DNA from: Homalodisca vitripennis
Lineage: Eukaryota > Arthropoda > Insecta > Hemiptera > Cicadellidae
Reading direction: 5' to 3'
Length of the DNA stretch: 64,000 nucleotides
Assembly (NCBI RefSeq): GCF_021130785.1
Contig: NC_060211.1
Location: 124,569,001-124,633,000 of the forward strand
Both the position numbers and the translations under genes were made by a program. Positions 47,376 to 58,453 of this stretch are shown here, piece by piece. The notes below the pieces were generated by a model. That model searched no databases. It saw only the letters and a list, made by a program, of their open reading frames with translations, and was not told where the DNA came from. Positions within the stretch are counted from its first letter, which is position 1. Every line of letters starts with the position of its first letter.

Positions 47376-48895
47376 CTCTTATAGATTCTTTTCCTGCTGA
47401 TGATATTTAACCAGTTATTATGTCAACTTAATAAGCTCCAAAGCATTGTATTTAATACAATTATATATCCCTATTAGTAATATTGAAAATAATAATTATG
47501 AAAAATAAGCATAACTAGATACCACTGTTTGATTAGTATTATTATGAAACGTCAACCTTTTGTTTATAACATTTTTAAGTTCATTGATATTGTTAGGGTG
47601 ATAAAAGTTTCGTCTGATAAATGTTTTGACTGCGTAAACAGTTTATATAGTGGCGAGCCTTTGTCCTTTTACCGACTGACACACGTGTTGTTTGTAAGCG
47701 TAATATTAGATACAAGAATACAAAGTTAAATACAGCAGTGTTTATTTCACTCGTCAATGCTGAATGCTGTGCGGAATACATATCAAACCCTGTGAAAATA
47801 ATATAAGAACAACTCACTTTTTTGCAAGGTTTAGGATAGTATTGATTCACTGAAAACTTTCTGTCGCACTGTAGAAATTGTGACCCCTGTTGCATCACAT
47901 GTGGGGGGAGGGTGACATCACGAATATGTTTTGGTGTGTGGTGGGTTTGAGGAGGCAGTAAATAGCGGGATTAGCATTCTACTGTCAAGGATTGGGCGAT
48001 TGCCCCGTAGGAAACCAAAAGAAGACTTAATTGAACCAGGTTAGCTTTCTTCGAATTAATCTGAGATTCTTAGTCTCTGAAAGGCCCAAGGGGGTCAGAA
48101 TGATGATGAATAAAAACTACTAATCTAAAGATACAAATTGTATGAAGTGGTACTTTTCTTCTATTCTTCTGTTTATTTCTTGAGGTTTATACTTTCTTCT
48201 GGAGGCGATACACAAGCTGCAATAATGGGTTCGCCCAAAGGAAATACTCCTATTTTCAAAATATATAGCTTATCTTGTAAGCTTTCCGGATCCATCATGT
48301 GATAAACAACTCGTTATGTCTTTTTTTCTCGTTATAGCTCCTGCTTAATTCTTATCTGGCTATCTTTCACCTATAAATACCACATTTATTATAGTACGAA
48401 TCTATATAGTACTTTAATATCCGTTAAACCAATTTATTCTTGGCTGTAAAAAATTTAAATCAATGGTTTGGTTCATGATCTTAATGCAAAACTAAAACAA
48501 CTTCTTTGCAAGATTGGATGGCCAATCAGTAAGCCAGATTATAGAGAGAAGGAAGTGTTAGTGGTGATGAAAACATAACAACTGATTGTCTATTAGTTAC
48601 ATGAATGATTTGGTCAAACTATGAATAAATTGGGCACCTCCATGAATTCGACACTCTGCAATTTATCATAGAAACATGTGCAATATAATTTTTTTAATGT
48701 TACAGTGTCTCTAATATTTATGATTGTTTTAATAAACTATGTATTACAAATGCACTGCTGATCTTATTCATGAGCAAAGAAAACTAGTGTCATTGTGTAT
48801 TATAATATGATTTTTTTTATTTTAAGTAATGTAAGTTATTTTTCATACGTAATATATATTTTTATGCAAGTTACATATGTAAGTTGTATAACATA
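47376..48895. other. Non-coding DNA, possible old retroposon tail near 48.1 kb
   Basis: The phrase 'aaaggcccaaggggg' followed by 'gatgatgaataaa' at about 48078-48115 resembles a LINE/SINE 3' tail, but I cannot assign a family. The rest is anonymous. Confidence 0.3.
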
Positions 48896-49380
48896 CTAGC
48901 TGTTCCCCGCGGCTTCGCACGCTTTTTGTAAGCTTTGCTCGTGTATGAGCACTTCTGGTTCAAGTGAATCATATTGTCAACGCCGATGTAGAGTTTACCT
49001 TGTTGACACTATCAAGAAAATCTGCCAAAAGTGTATGTTTGTAGCCATTGTACACGTACATGTACTTAATAATAAAGTGGTCTAATATTCAAGTTATAAG
49101 GCCAAACAGAAATTCATTTGAAAGACAAATATCCATAACAACTTAGCTACTTCACATACTGTGTGTGGTTATTATACACAACTATCTCGTAATTTATTGT
49201 AGTTTACAATGTGCAGGCACCTTGGTAACTTATATATTTTGCAGCGCCTCCTGGTGGTGAGTTACATCAATGGGCATAGCATATAAACCTTCTACGTGGA
49301 AAAGTACATATACATACAAATTTTCATAATGATCGGTCAAATATTTTCTGAGTCTATAAAAGACAAACACACAAACATTC

Positions 49381-49383
<3 letters not shown>
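48896..49383 (+). mobile_element. Dispersed retroposon, copy 2
   Basis: It begins ACTAGCTGTTCCCCGCGGCT and ends with 'tcataatgatcggtcaaata', then 'agtctataaaagacaaacac' and 'acattcatttatata', running straight into a (TA)n tract. A GC-rich head, a conserved tail and a microsatellite tail are typical of insect SINE/LINE 3' ends. No coding capacity. It shares its head with copies at about 6.6 and 62.86 kb. Confidence 0.6.

Positions 49384-49445
<62 letters not shown>
49384..49445. repeat. (TA)n microsatellite
   Basis: Near-perfect TA repeats form the 3' tail of the retroposon at 48896-49383. Confidence 0.95.
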
Positions 49446-49449
<4 letters not shown>

Positions 49450-51781
49450 ATACTAGTATGATACTATACTACTAATAACATACACATATATAATACTTTT
49501 CTCCAATATGCTCCAAAGCAAATTAAGAAATAAATAGTCCCAAACTGTGGCGTGCTGCGCGCAGAGTATAGTGTGCTGGGTGTGGTCTGGTCTTCTGCTC
49601 TTATCAGTCACGGCTTGTACTATTAACATGGCAACCGACACGGCAAGCTGGGCATAGCCGGCTCTCTTATTTTTATTGTTAAGCTACGTGCTGCGTGCAA
49701 AGTAAATATTAAATTTTTTCATTCTGCCAAACTTTCTAATTGTCTGTTAACAAAGCGGAGGTTCTACATTAGTCCGAGTTTCGCAAAATTTTGCTCAAAT
49801 GTTTCTTTTATTAATAAATAATTAAATTGGCAATGCCCTATGGAACTCAAAGATGCAAAACGATTCAGTAATTTGAGTAGATTTAGTTTTATATGATTAT
49901 TTTTCACCTATATTCATATATTGATCACATTAGCTGATCCCCAAGCTGCAGGTTTTATTATAAATACGGCAAGGGTGCCGGAAACTTAACTTGGAATAAA
50001 CAGTAAGTCTACCAACTGCTCTGAATTTCTTATAACGAGACAGATCATAAGCGAACTTTGGAATGGGTATTCTGTTTTATAAAATTACTCAAAATGGACA
50101 TGTCCTTGAGCTATGAGAGCAGAGCCCCAGGACGATAATGATTTTTAACATATCACTATCTAGGAAGCTTTGACACTGATGAATCGTTCATAAAGCTGTG
50201 AATATACAGCTTTATTCCAATGAAAAGTATGATTTGAAATTGTATCTTCCTTATCTATCACTAGATACACTGAGCTTACTTAGAAATTGCACGCTTACAT
50301 TTTAAAATTTGAGATATTTTCGTTTGCTTCGTCGGTGAAATATCAAATTAAATATTTATGTTTGTAATAAGATTTTTATTTTTTACTGTAAATATATTTT
50401 AGTATAACATTAAAACAGGTTTTTATAGCTGATACCTTTTGTAAAATATACCTTTATAATGTCGCAAAAAGTTTCTGAAAATAACAATAAAATATTTAAA
50501 ACTATCTTTGAGTTAGCAAACCAAAAGTGTGCAAAGTAACATTTATGACTGCAAATTATGGGTTTTTTAACCCAATCTTCGGTACCACGAGGGCCATTTC
50601 ATAATATTTTATCAAATCAATAATCACAGTATTTAATGACTAAACCTATTTAACTCGCTGTTTTAAAAATCCAAGAAGTTTATTAACAGAATACAAGTAA
50701 ACTAATGAACAGATAAACCTATGTTATTTAATAAATCATTAGACGACAGTTTAAACGAGATTTTACTATATGAGATTATAACTCCAAAATTAGAAAAAAC
50801 TATAAAATGAATATTTTTAAATCTGCCTATTTTGATACACGCGTGATTTCTATGTGTTCATACAAATGTATCATGTTTTAAACTGATAAGACCCGTTAAT
50901 ACAGTAATAATAATAGTTTTATATAATTGTTTTCATAAAAGGTTTTTCCTATTTTATACTATTGAAGATGAAGGACATTTGGGCTAGACTAATAAAACTT
51001 TTACACTCTCTATAAGGTTTATATTCTGCATAATCCTGTTAGAACACATCCACTTACATCAGCTGCACATGTTCCCAGGTTTATTCACTCCCGGCAAAAT
51101 CTGTTACCTGACTTACATATGGAATCATGCAAATCAACCTCCAGTGTTCAATTCATCCAGCGATGAATAGGTATGTGTTGAATGGTGAAAGTTTATCATA
51201 CATGGAACACGTGTATGATCATCATTTTTACTGCCTATTAATTATAATGCATACACCGTTTACGTTTATGATTACATTATAAATATGTTTTCTATTTTTG
51301 CCATAGTATGCTATATAGTGTGTTACTGTTAATAGCACTATGAACATTTCAATAATCCTCAATAGAGTAATAACCAATTAGTTAAAATGTAAACCTAGGT
51401 AACACATTGAAATACTGAATATTATTTTGTTTAATGTATGTGTTAAAGTATGGAATCGTCAATAATACTATGTTACTTCTAAAACATTTCTTTAATATAT
51501 TAATTGTAGGGAACATACTTTATATCCAAGTCAGTTTTGCTTTTAATAATCGATCTTTAAATTTTTATTTTTATGTATACAGAGTAAATTTTAAAATGTA
51601 CAGTTTAATTCATATATTTTCCCTTACAAATGTTTTAATAGATATTGTTCACTTTACTTTTTAAACTACAGTAATCCGAACATATACGGATGCAAGACAA
51701 CTTAGAGAAATATAAATTTAGTTCATATATATGTATAAATTACACAACGATGCAAAAATTAATGATTTAGGTTTTATATTA

Positions 51782-51784
<3 letters not shown>
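49446..51784. other. AT-rich non-coding DNA
   Basis: A GC-richer patch at about 49540-49700 has no recognisable motif. Remaining frames are short and AT-driven. Confidence 0.4.

Positions 51785-51867
<83 letters not shown>
51785..51867. repeat. (TA)n microsatellite
   Basis: About 41 uninterrupted TA dinucleotides. Confidence 0.97.
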
Positions 51868-51869
<2 letters not shown>

Positions 51870-53788
51870 TATCAAACCTCTATAAATAACGTGAACAGAA
51901 AAGGACCTTTTCCATTTCATGACCTTTTGTTAGACGTACCATACAAAAGTTATAACAGAATCGTAGACAGCCATAGATTAAGACTCCTGACTTAAAAAAA
52001 AAAAACCAAAACAACACTACTATACGGGTGGTTATAATATTACTAATAAAAGGGCCTATTGTATCATGGACGAACTCTGTGGCTGTAAACGTTCCTAGAA
52101 TATGATTTTATGCCACTCATCAGTTTACGTACCTTGTTATGTTTCCCGTGAAATGTTTTACTTCCAATTAATATTTCAGATTGATTAAAATCACGCTGAT
52201 CAAACAGCATCATTACCCACCATCTTTATGGTATTCATTTTTAACCATACAACGTAGAGATCATTTGTGTGTTGTTACTTTGAGTTCTGTTGTTTATAAC
52301 GTTGGTTTTTAGTTTAAAGTATTAAGACGCGCGAAGAAAAACCTTTTATATTAAGTGCAGAAGAGATTGCCTCAGCGGTTTGTACTATTAGGTTTATAAA
52401 AGAACGAGTCTGAAAGTACCAGCTAACCACACCAGCCGTGTACCACAAGGCCATATAGAGAAGCTTATCTCGAAGATAAACCTAGTCAGAGAGCAACCAC
52501 AACTATTGCTTGACATCCGTTATTAATCTTTATATGTAAGTTTCAGTTAATTAGATAAAGTACGTTTTTAATCGTCTAAAGATTAAGTTGAATTTTGCAG
52601 ACAAAAATATACTATTACAATCAACGCGGTCAGAGTTAAAGTTGAGGTTTTCAAGCAAAAACAAAAACAATAACGAGGGTGGTAGCTTTACCTGAGAACT
52701 TTAAATTTCTAAAGTTCGAAACTCATTAAAAGATAAGGTTGGCTACAGTATTACTGAGTTTTAAATAATTATTGAGCTATTATTTTATACAGTTTATAAT
52801 AAATGTTGCCTCACTTACTTTATACCTATTATGCAAACAGCTTTGTTTTATTCTTAGTGAAGTTGAATTATTTAAGAAATGTTTCAGTTTTACACAATCT
52901 TTACATAAAGATTCACGAAGGTTTCCGTGCGTATTACTTGATAAAATATAAAGTTATGAATTAGTTTAAATTTAAATATTTTTAAATGTTATTGTTTGCG
53001 TTCTTCATTCATGCACAAGTTGGTTTGAAAATTTTATTTGGTAGTATTTAAATGATTTGATTAAGCAAATATGGATATGAAACTCATATATTGTAGGGAA
53101 CACCCAATGAGCTTTCCATAACTCTTGTGAAATACGAAAGTGACACATAACCACAAAGAAACCAACATGATATTAAACAAATAAATATTATTAAAAAAAA
53201 TTAAACAAGACTAAAATCTTTAAACTAATAATTAAACTGATATTATCGCCAAATGTTTTGGGATTCTTCATTTTTCTTTTGATATTCAGATATTAACCAT
53301 AACTTTAACAGATTTTCAAATTTCATCAGATGACAGATTACCTACTCTAAAGCATCATGTTTTAGCTGGAGACCTTACCGTTCACAAACTAGCGATTTGA
53401 ACTCAGCTAAATGGGTCATTAACAAAGTTAACTCATCTCTTGAATTCTGGTATTAACTCCATTATTACACGCGGATATATATCGTTATTAACTATATAGT
53501 TGCTATTATTACTAATGAATTATTAGTCATTTTTAGAGTAAACGTATAATTCACAACATGCTTTTAGTTTATATGCGTTTATGTATGATTAGAGTTTAAC
53601 GAACAGAAAAATTACAGTTTTGACAGTGTGTTCTAAAACCAAAATGGAATATTTTGTTTAAAAATCGTAAAACTCAGCTATTTAAACTTTGCACGGTATA
53701 TATATTAAAACTGTTGTGATTACTATTGATTTACGTATCCATTATTACAAAGACTTTTGTCTTTCGTCCTTGAAACCATAAAACCATA
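51868..53788. other. AT-rich non-coding DNA, nothing recognised
   Basis: No gene, repeat array or transposon end is visible up to the outer TIR at 53789. Confidence 0.5.
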
Positions 53789-54189
53789 AAGGTGGATTTA
53801 CACATAGCCTGCCGTGTCTATTTTAGTCGAAATAGTTATTTTGGATTTTCCATTTGGTTTACATGAGGCGGCAGATTAACAATTTACACATAGCCTGCCA
53901 TGCTCCTGTTGTTCTCCTGCGCGCCTCTTCCGTTTTTATCCGATCGCTCGCGAGGGCGATCCGCGGCAGGTGACAGGTCTGAGTTGGCGGCAGGGGCACG
54001 GCAGGGGCAGGGAGCGCGTTACAAATATGATTATATAATCAAATATGATTATATTTACTCAGTAACCTCTGTACAGTAACCTCTAAATAAATAAATAATA
54101 AACAATTAAATATACATATGTGGATCTTTTAAACATATGTTAAATTTAAATGGCACAGTTGTAATTTTTGAGAAGTAATCAGTATTTAA

Positions 54190-54775
54190 TATTTTAATTT
54201 TTTTCAAAAATTGGATTTGTCTTATTTTTCAGATTACTACTGTTAGGAGGATATTTATTACTTATTAGATAGATATTTAATTCTTCTTTTGTGTTTAATT
54301 TCTCTCCTTTCCTTTCGATATCTAAAACCTCCATGTTCTTTTCAATATTTGTGTTGTTGTGGTCAGTTTCCAGTAAATGTTCAGCAAAATTTGATTTTAT
54401 TGTAGACGTGTTATTTTTTTCAAAGCTTGTATGTGTACTTTAAGCCTTTTATTAAAATTTCTACTAGTTTGCCCAATATAATAGCCTTCTCAGTCACTAC
54501 AGTTAATTTTGTATACTCCAGATTGTATAATTCTTGTTTGTCATCATTTTGGATCACTTTGTTTTCAATAAGTTTAAATGTATTATTTCTTGTTTGGTAA
54601 CTGATGGAAAATTTTGAATTTTGAAAGATTTTTCGAACAGCTTTGTTTAATTTAGTATTGAATGGTACACGTATATATTTCAGAATTTCTGTAGTATTGG
54701 GATTAGGTAGTATCGTGTTGGTTTTATTGATTTTTCTTGTTTTCTTCTTAATCATTTTGTCTACAATATGGGGCT
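54190..54775 (-). pseudogene. Penelope-like element relic: RT C-terminus and GIY-YIG endonuclease
   Basis: On the minus strand, the frame 54755-54420 contains LKYIRVPFNTKLNKAVRKIF, the conserved end of a Penelope-like reverse transcriptase. At about 54530 a frame change brings in GVYKINCSD, an in-frame TGA where a cysteine is expected, then YYIGQTSRNFNKRL. That is the GIY-YIG nuclease signature. Further downstream (about 54415-54240) the family's SNFAEHLLETDHN and KKGEKLNT-like segments are recognisable, with an ELNIY tail. The upstream RT core is missing, and the relic stops where the Sola-like element was inserted at 54801. It is inactive. Confidence 0.8.
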
Positions 54776-54811
54776 TGTAGACAAAACACGTACACGTAAT
54801 TGAAGGTGTGA

Positions 54812-55068
54812 GTGTATGAAGGAGGTAAGTGAAATTTTTTTTGAAAATTAAGTATCAACTTCCATGAAGGGGGTGAGTGCTAAATTATATTTTCCATTTA
54901 CTCCCAGCATTATGTGAGTAAAAACAGCTGAGATAGCTAGTGTATGAAGGAGGTTAGTGACCATGTTGTATTATATCCCTAGTGCATAAAGGAGGTAAGT
55001 TACTATGTATAGTACTTACCTCCTTCGTCCACAACACAGAGAACAAATATTGTAACATACCTCCTTCA
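54812..55068. repeat. Subterminal GGAGGTAAGT motif cluster, left side
   Basis: Copies occur at 54821, about 54868 (variant), about 54949 (variant) and 54991. Inverted copies are at 55014-55023 and about 55060. The pair 54991-55000 / 55014-55023 is a perfect 10-bp inverted repeat. These are probable transposase-binding or end-recognition sites. Confidence 0.75.
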
Positions 55069-55203
55069 TGCACTTGTCAGCTGCTAAACATCAGATGAGA
55101 AGATTACTCAACTGCTAAACACAGCTTAATAGAGGTTGTTAAGCTGTGTACAACTGTTGTGTTATTAGTTCTGTAATGCTGAAATAAGTAATAACTTTTA
55201 AAT

Positions 55204-57601
55204 AATACAATGATTTCTAGAGGGAGGCTTTTAGCAGATTTGGTTTTAAAGTTAATAGTGATCGTGAAAGTATTGACAAAACAGCAACTTGTAGTTCAAA
55301 TGGTCCAAATCATTCTGCTAAACTGGGATTGGAGAACGTCAGAAAACGTACAAGACCATAAAATAAAACAAACACGGAATATACAAAACGTTACGTGAGT
55401 ATATCAATGATTCTAGGCTAATTAATAAATATAGTGAAATTCTGTTGTAGTTATTTTTAAAACCCAAACAAATGTACAGCCATACTGATAAACATTAAAC
55501 TTATTATTGACTAATCTAACTATAGTGTTTTTTTTTACATGAAACCAGGCAAATTAGGCTTAATATAATGTTTTGTTACAGATTACAGAGAAAATTTCAA
55601 TTATGATGATGAAAGCCTTTCACCGTTATATAGTGATACTACTCAAGATATGAGTACATTCCAAATCAAATCGAGATTGGTGAGCTAGGATCAGACGATG
55701 ATACTCTACATCAACACAATTATGGAAATGATGACGACAATACTAATAAAGAACTAGTGAGTGAAGAGCATGAAATGAGAACCTGAATGACCGTACAAAT
55801 TTTTAAGTGCAAGAAGATGAAACTGAAGTTGTTATTAACTTGCCTGCTGAAACCAAGAAGAAACAAATGTTTCCAGAAAAAGTAAAAGTAACTAGAAAAG
55901 GCAGAAAAATATTGAAGAATGGAAAGCAAAAAACGGGCAAATTGTAGAGAAAGTGGCCTTCCTTACACTACTGTAAAGGGCAAATTAAAACCTGCTAAAA
56001 CTGTTAATTCAGGAATTTTGTGCAATGAGAGTTGTCGCTTCAAGTGTTGTCAGTCAAATACTGAAGAGGAAAGGGAGTCAATATTTTCCTCCATCTACAA
56101 ACTAGACATAAATTTGAAAAATTGCCTTCTCTTTAAGAGCATTAAACAATGAGCCAAAAAGAAAGAAAACTGGAGCATTAAAACACAAAAGCGCCTCATA
56201 CCAATACAATGTGACTAGTAGTGGTAGAGAAACAATCGTATGCAAACGAGCATTCATTTCGTTGTTTGGAATAAGTATGAAAAAGGTGGACCTGATCCAA
56301 AAATTAATAAAATCAGGGAAAAGTGCTCCTGAACCTGACAGAAGAGGAAAACACATGGTCAGACTCAACAAGACACCCGCTGAAGTTGTTGGCTTCGTCA
56401 TCAACCATATTTCCAGTTTCCCACCTGAAGAGTCACACTACTCCAGGCATTGAAATATACATAAAAAATATCTTTAACCTGTACTTTCGATCCCCAGAAT
56501 GTACAAACTTTACCTGGATAAATGCCGAAATGACGGAAAAGATGAACTATTCTCAATCAAAGTGGCAACTTACAGATTCATTTTCAATAATGAATTCAAT
56601 CTCACTTTTTGTTATCCCAAAAGTGATACATGTAGTTCTTGTGATTCAGGTAGTGCAAACGAAGAACACACCGAAAATTACAAATCAGCTTTTAACTCTC
56701 AAAAAGTAGATAAGGAATATGCCAGGAACTCCGAGAAAACTGTCTATGTCTCATTAGATCTACAACAGACTATGCCACTACCAAGGCTAAGTACCTCAAA
56801 AGCTTTTTATTTGAGACAAATGTGGTTATAAAACTTAGGAATCCACATAATAAAAAAAAATGGAGAAAAAACTGTCTTCTGCTCATGGACCGAAAATCAA
56901 GCTTCCAGAGGCAGCTCTGAAATTTTTAGCTGTTTTCTCCGAGCTATCGAAGTGGATCCAGCCCTCAAAGGGAAAGATCATCTCATTTAATTGACAGACT
57001 TATGTTCTGGACAAAATAAAAACTTTTTGATGGTGTGTTTGTTTCAATATCTAGTAAGGAAAGGCATCTTCAAAACTATAGATCACAAGTTCCCAGAGGT
57101 GGGGCATTCGTAATTAGATTTGAATCGAGCGTTTGGAAGCATTGAGAAAAGGTTGAGGAAGCACCAAAACATTTAAACTCCTGAGCAGTATCGTGACGTT
57201 ATTGCTTCATCAAGCAAAAGAAATATTGTGATAGACATGCCGTATCACTTTAGAGACACTGAAAATATTATAAAAACATGAAACTAATCAATAGGAAAAA
57301 AGATCATCTTAATGAAAAGGTTCATTTCAAAACAGGAGTAAAGTGGATTCGTGTTGAAATGTTTGGAGCGTATCTTTTCAAGGAGTCTTACGATTATTAC
57401 ATACCTTTCAAAATGGTATGTATTCTGAAGCAAAAGAATTCCCCATCCCATTTACCTGAAGACTTTTACATCCTAAGATATCTTCAAAACACTGGGTCCC
57501 TATCCAAAGAAAAGATAGACGATCTAAAAGAACAGAGCCTTCTCGTATGCTTCGTCCCAGAGAAGGATAATTGGTATAATGAAGCCATCATTGGGCAATA
57601 A
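55204..57601 (+). pseudogene. Sola-like transposase relic with one apparent intron
   Basis: A basic N-terminal exon ends at 55394 (RKRTR..., KRYV) with a GTGAGT donor. The acceptor TTTTGTTACAG ends at 55581. The second part shows a cysteine cluster CNESCRFKCC (about 56022), CKRAFISLFGIS (about 56240), DRRGKH (about 56338) and NHISSFPPEESHYSRH (about 56402-56450). A C..C pair (TCSSCDSG) follows near 56630. VSLDLQQTMPLP (about 56750) holds a likely first catalytic Asp, and LTDLCSGQNKNF (about 56993) a likely second. Then come DHKFPEVGHS and RAFGSIEKR (about 57085-57150), the expected third-acid region. Several stops and frameshifts show decay. The last 107 codons (57278-57601) remain open. Confidence 0.7.
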
Positions 57602-57775
57602 ACAACTTAAGTAGATGATCAAAATCCAAAGTCTGCTTAAATGCACTTTGTATGTTTAAAACTATTTTTTAAAAACATAATATAAGTGTTTACCTGATAC
57701 TCATTTTATTTTATTTTTTATATATTACCCTTAATCAAAGAAATAAATATTTACATTTTAAATATTTATCTATAG

Positions 57776-57860
57776 GGAGGTAAGTAAGTGCACTTACCTC
57801 CTTCAGTTTTGTAAATTTAATTTTTTATTTAAAAAAGATTTTTGGATACAGGAGGTAAGT
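57776..57860. repeat. Subterminal GGAGGTAAGT motifs, right side
   Basis: GGAGGTAAGT at 57776-57785 pairs with its exact complement at 57792-57801. A further direct copy is near 57851. This mirrors the left-side cluster of the nested transposon. Confidence 0.75.
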
Positions 57861-58155
57861 ACAATTTAAAATTTTTTTAACGACCAAAGAAAATTATAAT
57901 AATAACTCCTTGTTGCCATGAAAAGATTTATACACTAGTTAGCAGTGTGAATAAAAAAACCGGTCCAAAATTTCAATCAAAGAAAAAGTTCCAGTAATGA
58001 AAGTTTAAAGACAAATTGCTCAAGAACTTACTTTTGTTACTTACTTCCTTACACTCACCCCTTTAATTGTCAATAAAAAGATTTTTAAAAGGGTTTTAGT
58101 TACTTTTCATTACATTAATATATATATAGATAACCCTATAAGTGGAGTTAAGAAC

Positions 58156-58156
<1 letters not shown>

Positions 58157-58204
<48 letters not shown>
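58157..58204. repeat. (TA)n microsatellite
   Basis: About 24 TA dinucleotides lie inside the right arm of the outer TIR element. Confidence 0.95.
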
Positions 58205-58209
<5 letters not shown>

Positions 58210-58453
58210 TTAGTAATAAAGAACTCACATTTAACTAAAGGTCTAACTAAGAAGCAGTTGCGATCACAACGTCCACCTCCAATTTGTATTAAATTTAATA
58301 ACTAAATCCTTCAGAGCATCGGCACGTAAAGTGTGGTTCGACAGGAAGATGGCAGGGATTCGGCAGCGACCGGTCACCGGTTGTCAAAATCCCAAGGCAG
58401 GGACATGGCACAGATACGGCAGGAGCACGGCAGGCTATGTGTAAACCCACCTT

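Larger units (their letters stand above)
54802..58064 (+). mobile_element. Nested DNA transposon, Sola-like, with AATT target duplication
   Basis: The left end GAAGGTGTGAGTGTATGAAG is an imperfect inverted match of the right end, whose complement reads AAAGGGGTGAGTGTAAGGAA. Direct AATT tetranucleotides flank it at 54798-54801 and 58065-58068. Multiple GGAGGTAAGT motifs occur in both orientations just inside each end. The interior carries a DDE-like transposase relic. The 4-bp duplication and the transposase type fit the Sola superfamily, but that assignment is from memory of the family and tentative. Confidence 0.75.
53789..58453. mobile_element. Outer TIR element hosting two nested insertions
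   Basis: Terminal inverted repeats of 28 bp, AAGGTGGATTTACACATAGC followed by CTGCCGTG at 53789-53816, match the complement of 58426-58453 with one mismatch. Subterminal GGCAGG/CGGCAG motifs cluster at both ends (53870-54015 and 58375-58435), including a second copy of the 'ttacacatagcctgcc' terminal block at about 53890. No obvious target-site duplication was found. The outer element has no recognisable transposase of its own and is probably non-autonomous. It now holds a Penelope-like relic and a Sola-like transposon. Confidence 0.8.

Noticed and set aside
56102..56404. 100-codon minus-strand frame with hydrophobic stretches, considered as a membrane protein
   Set aside because: It lies antisense to the Sola-like transposase relic, which explains the open frame. 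The hydrophobicity comes from the complement of polar codons.
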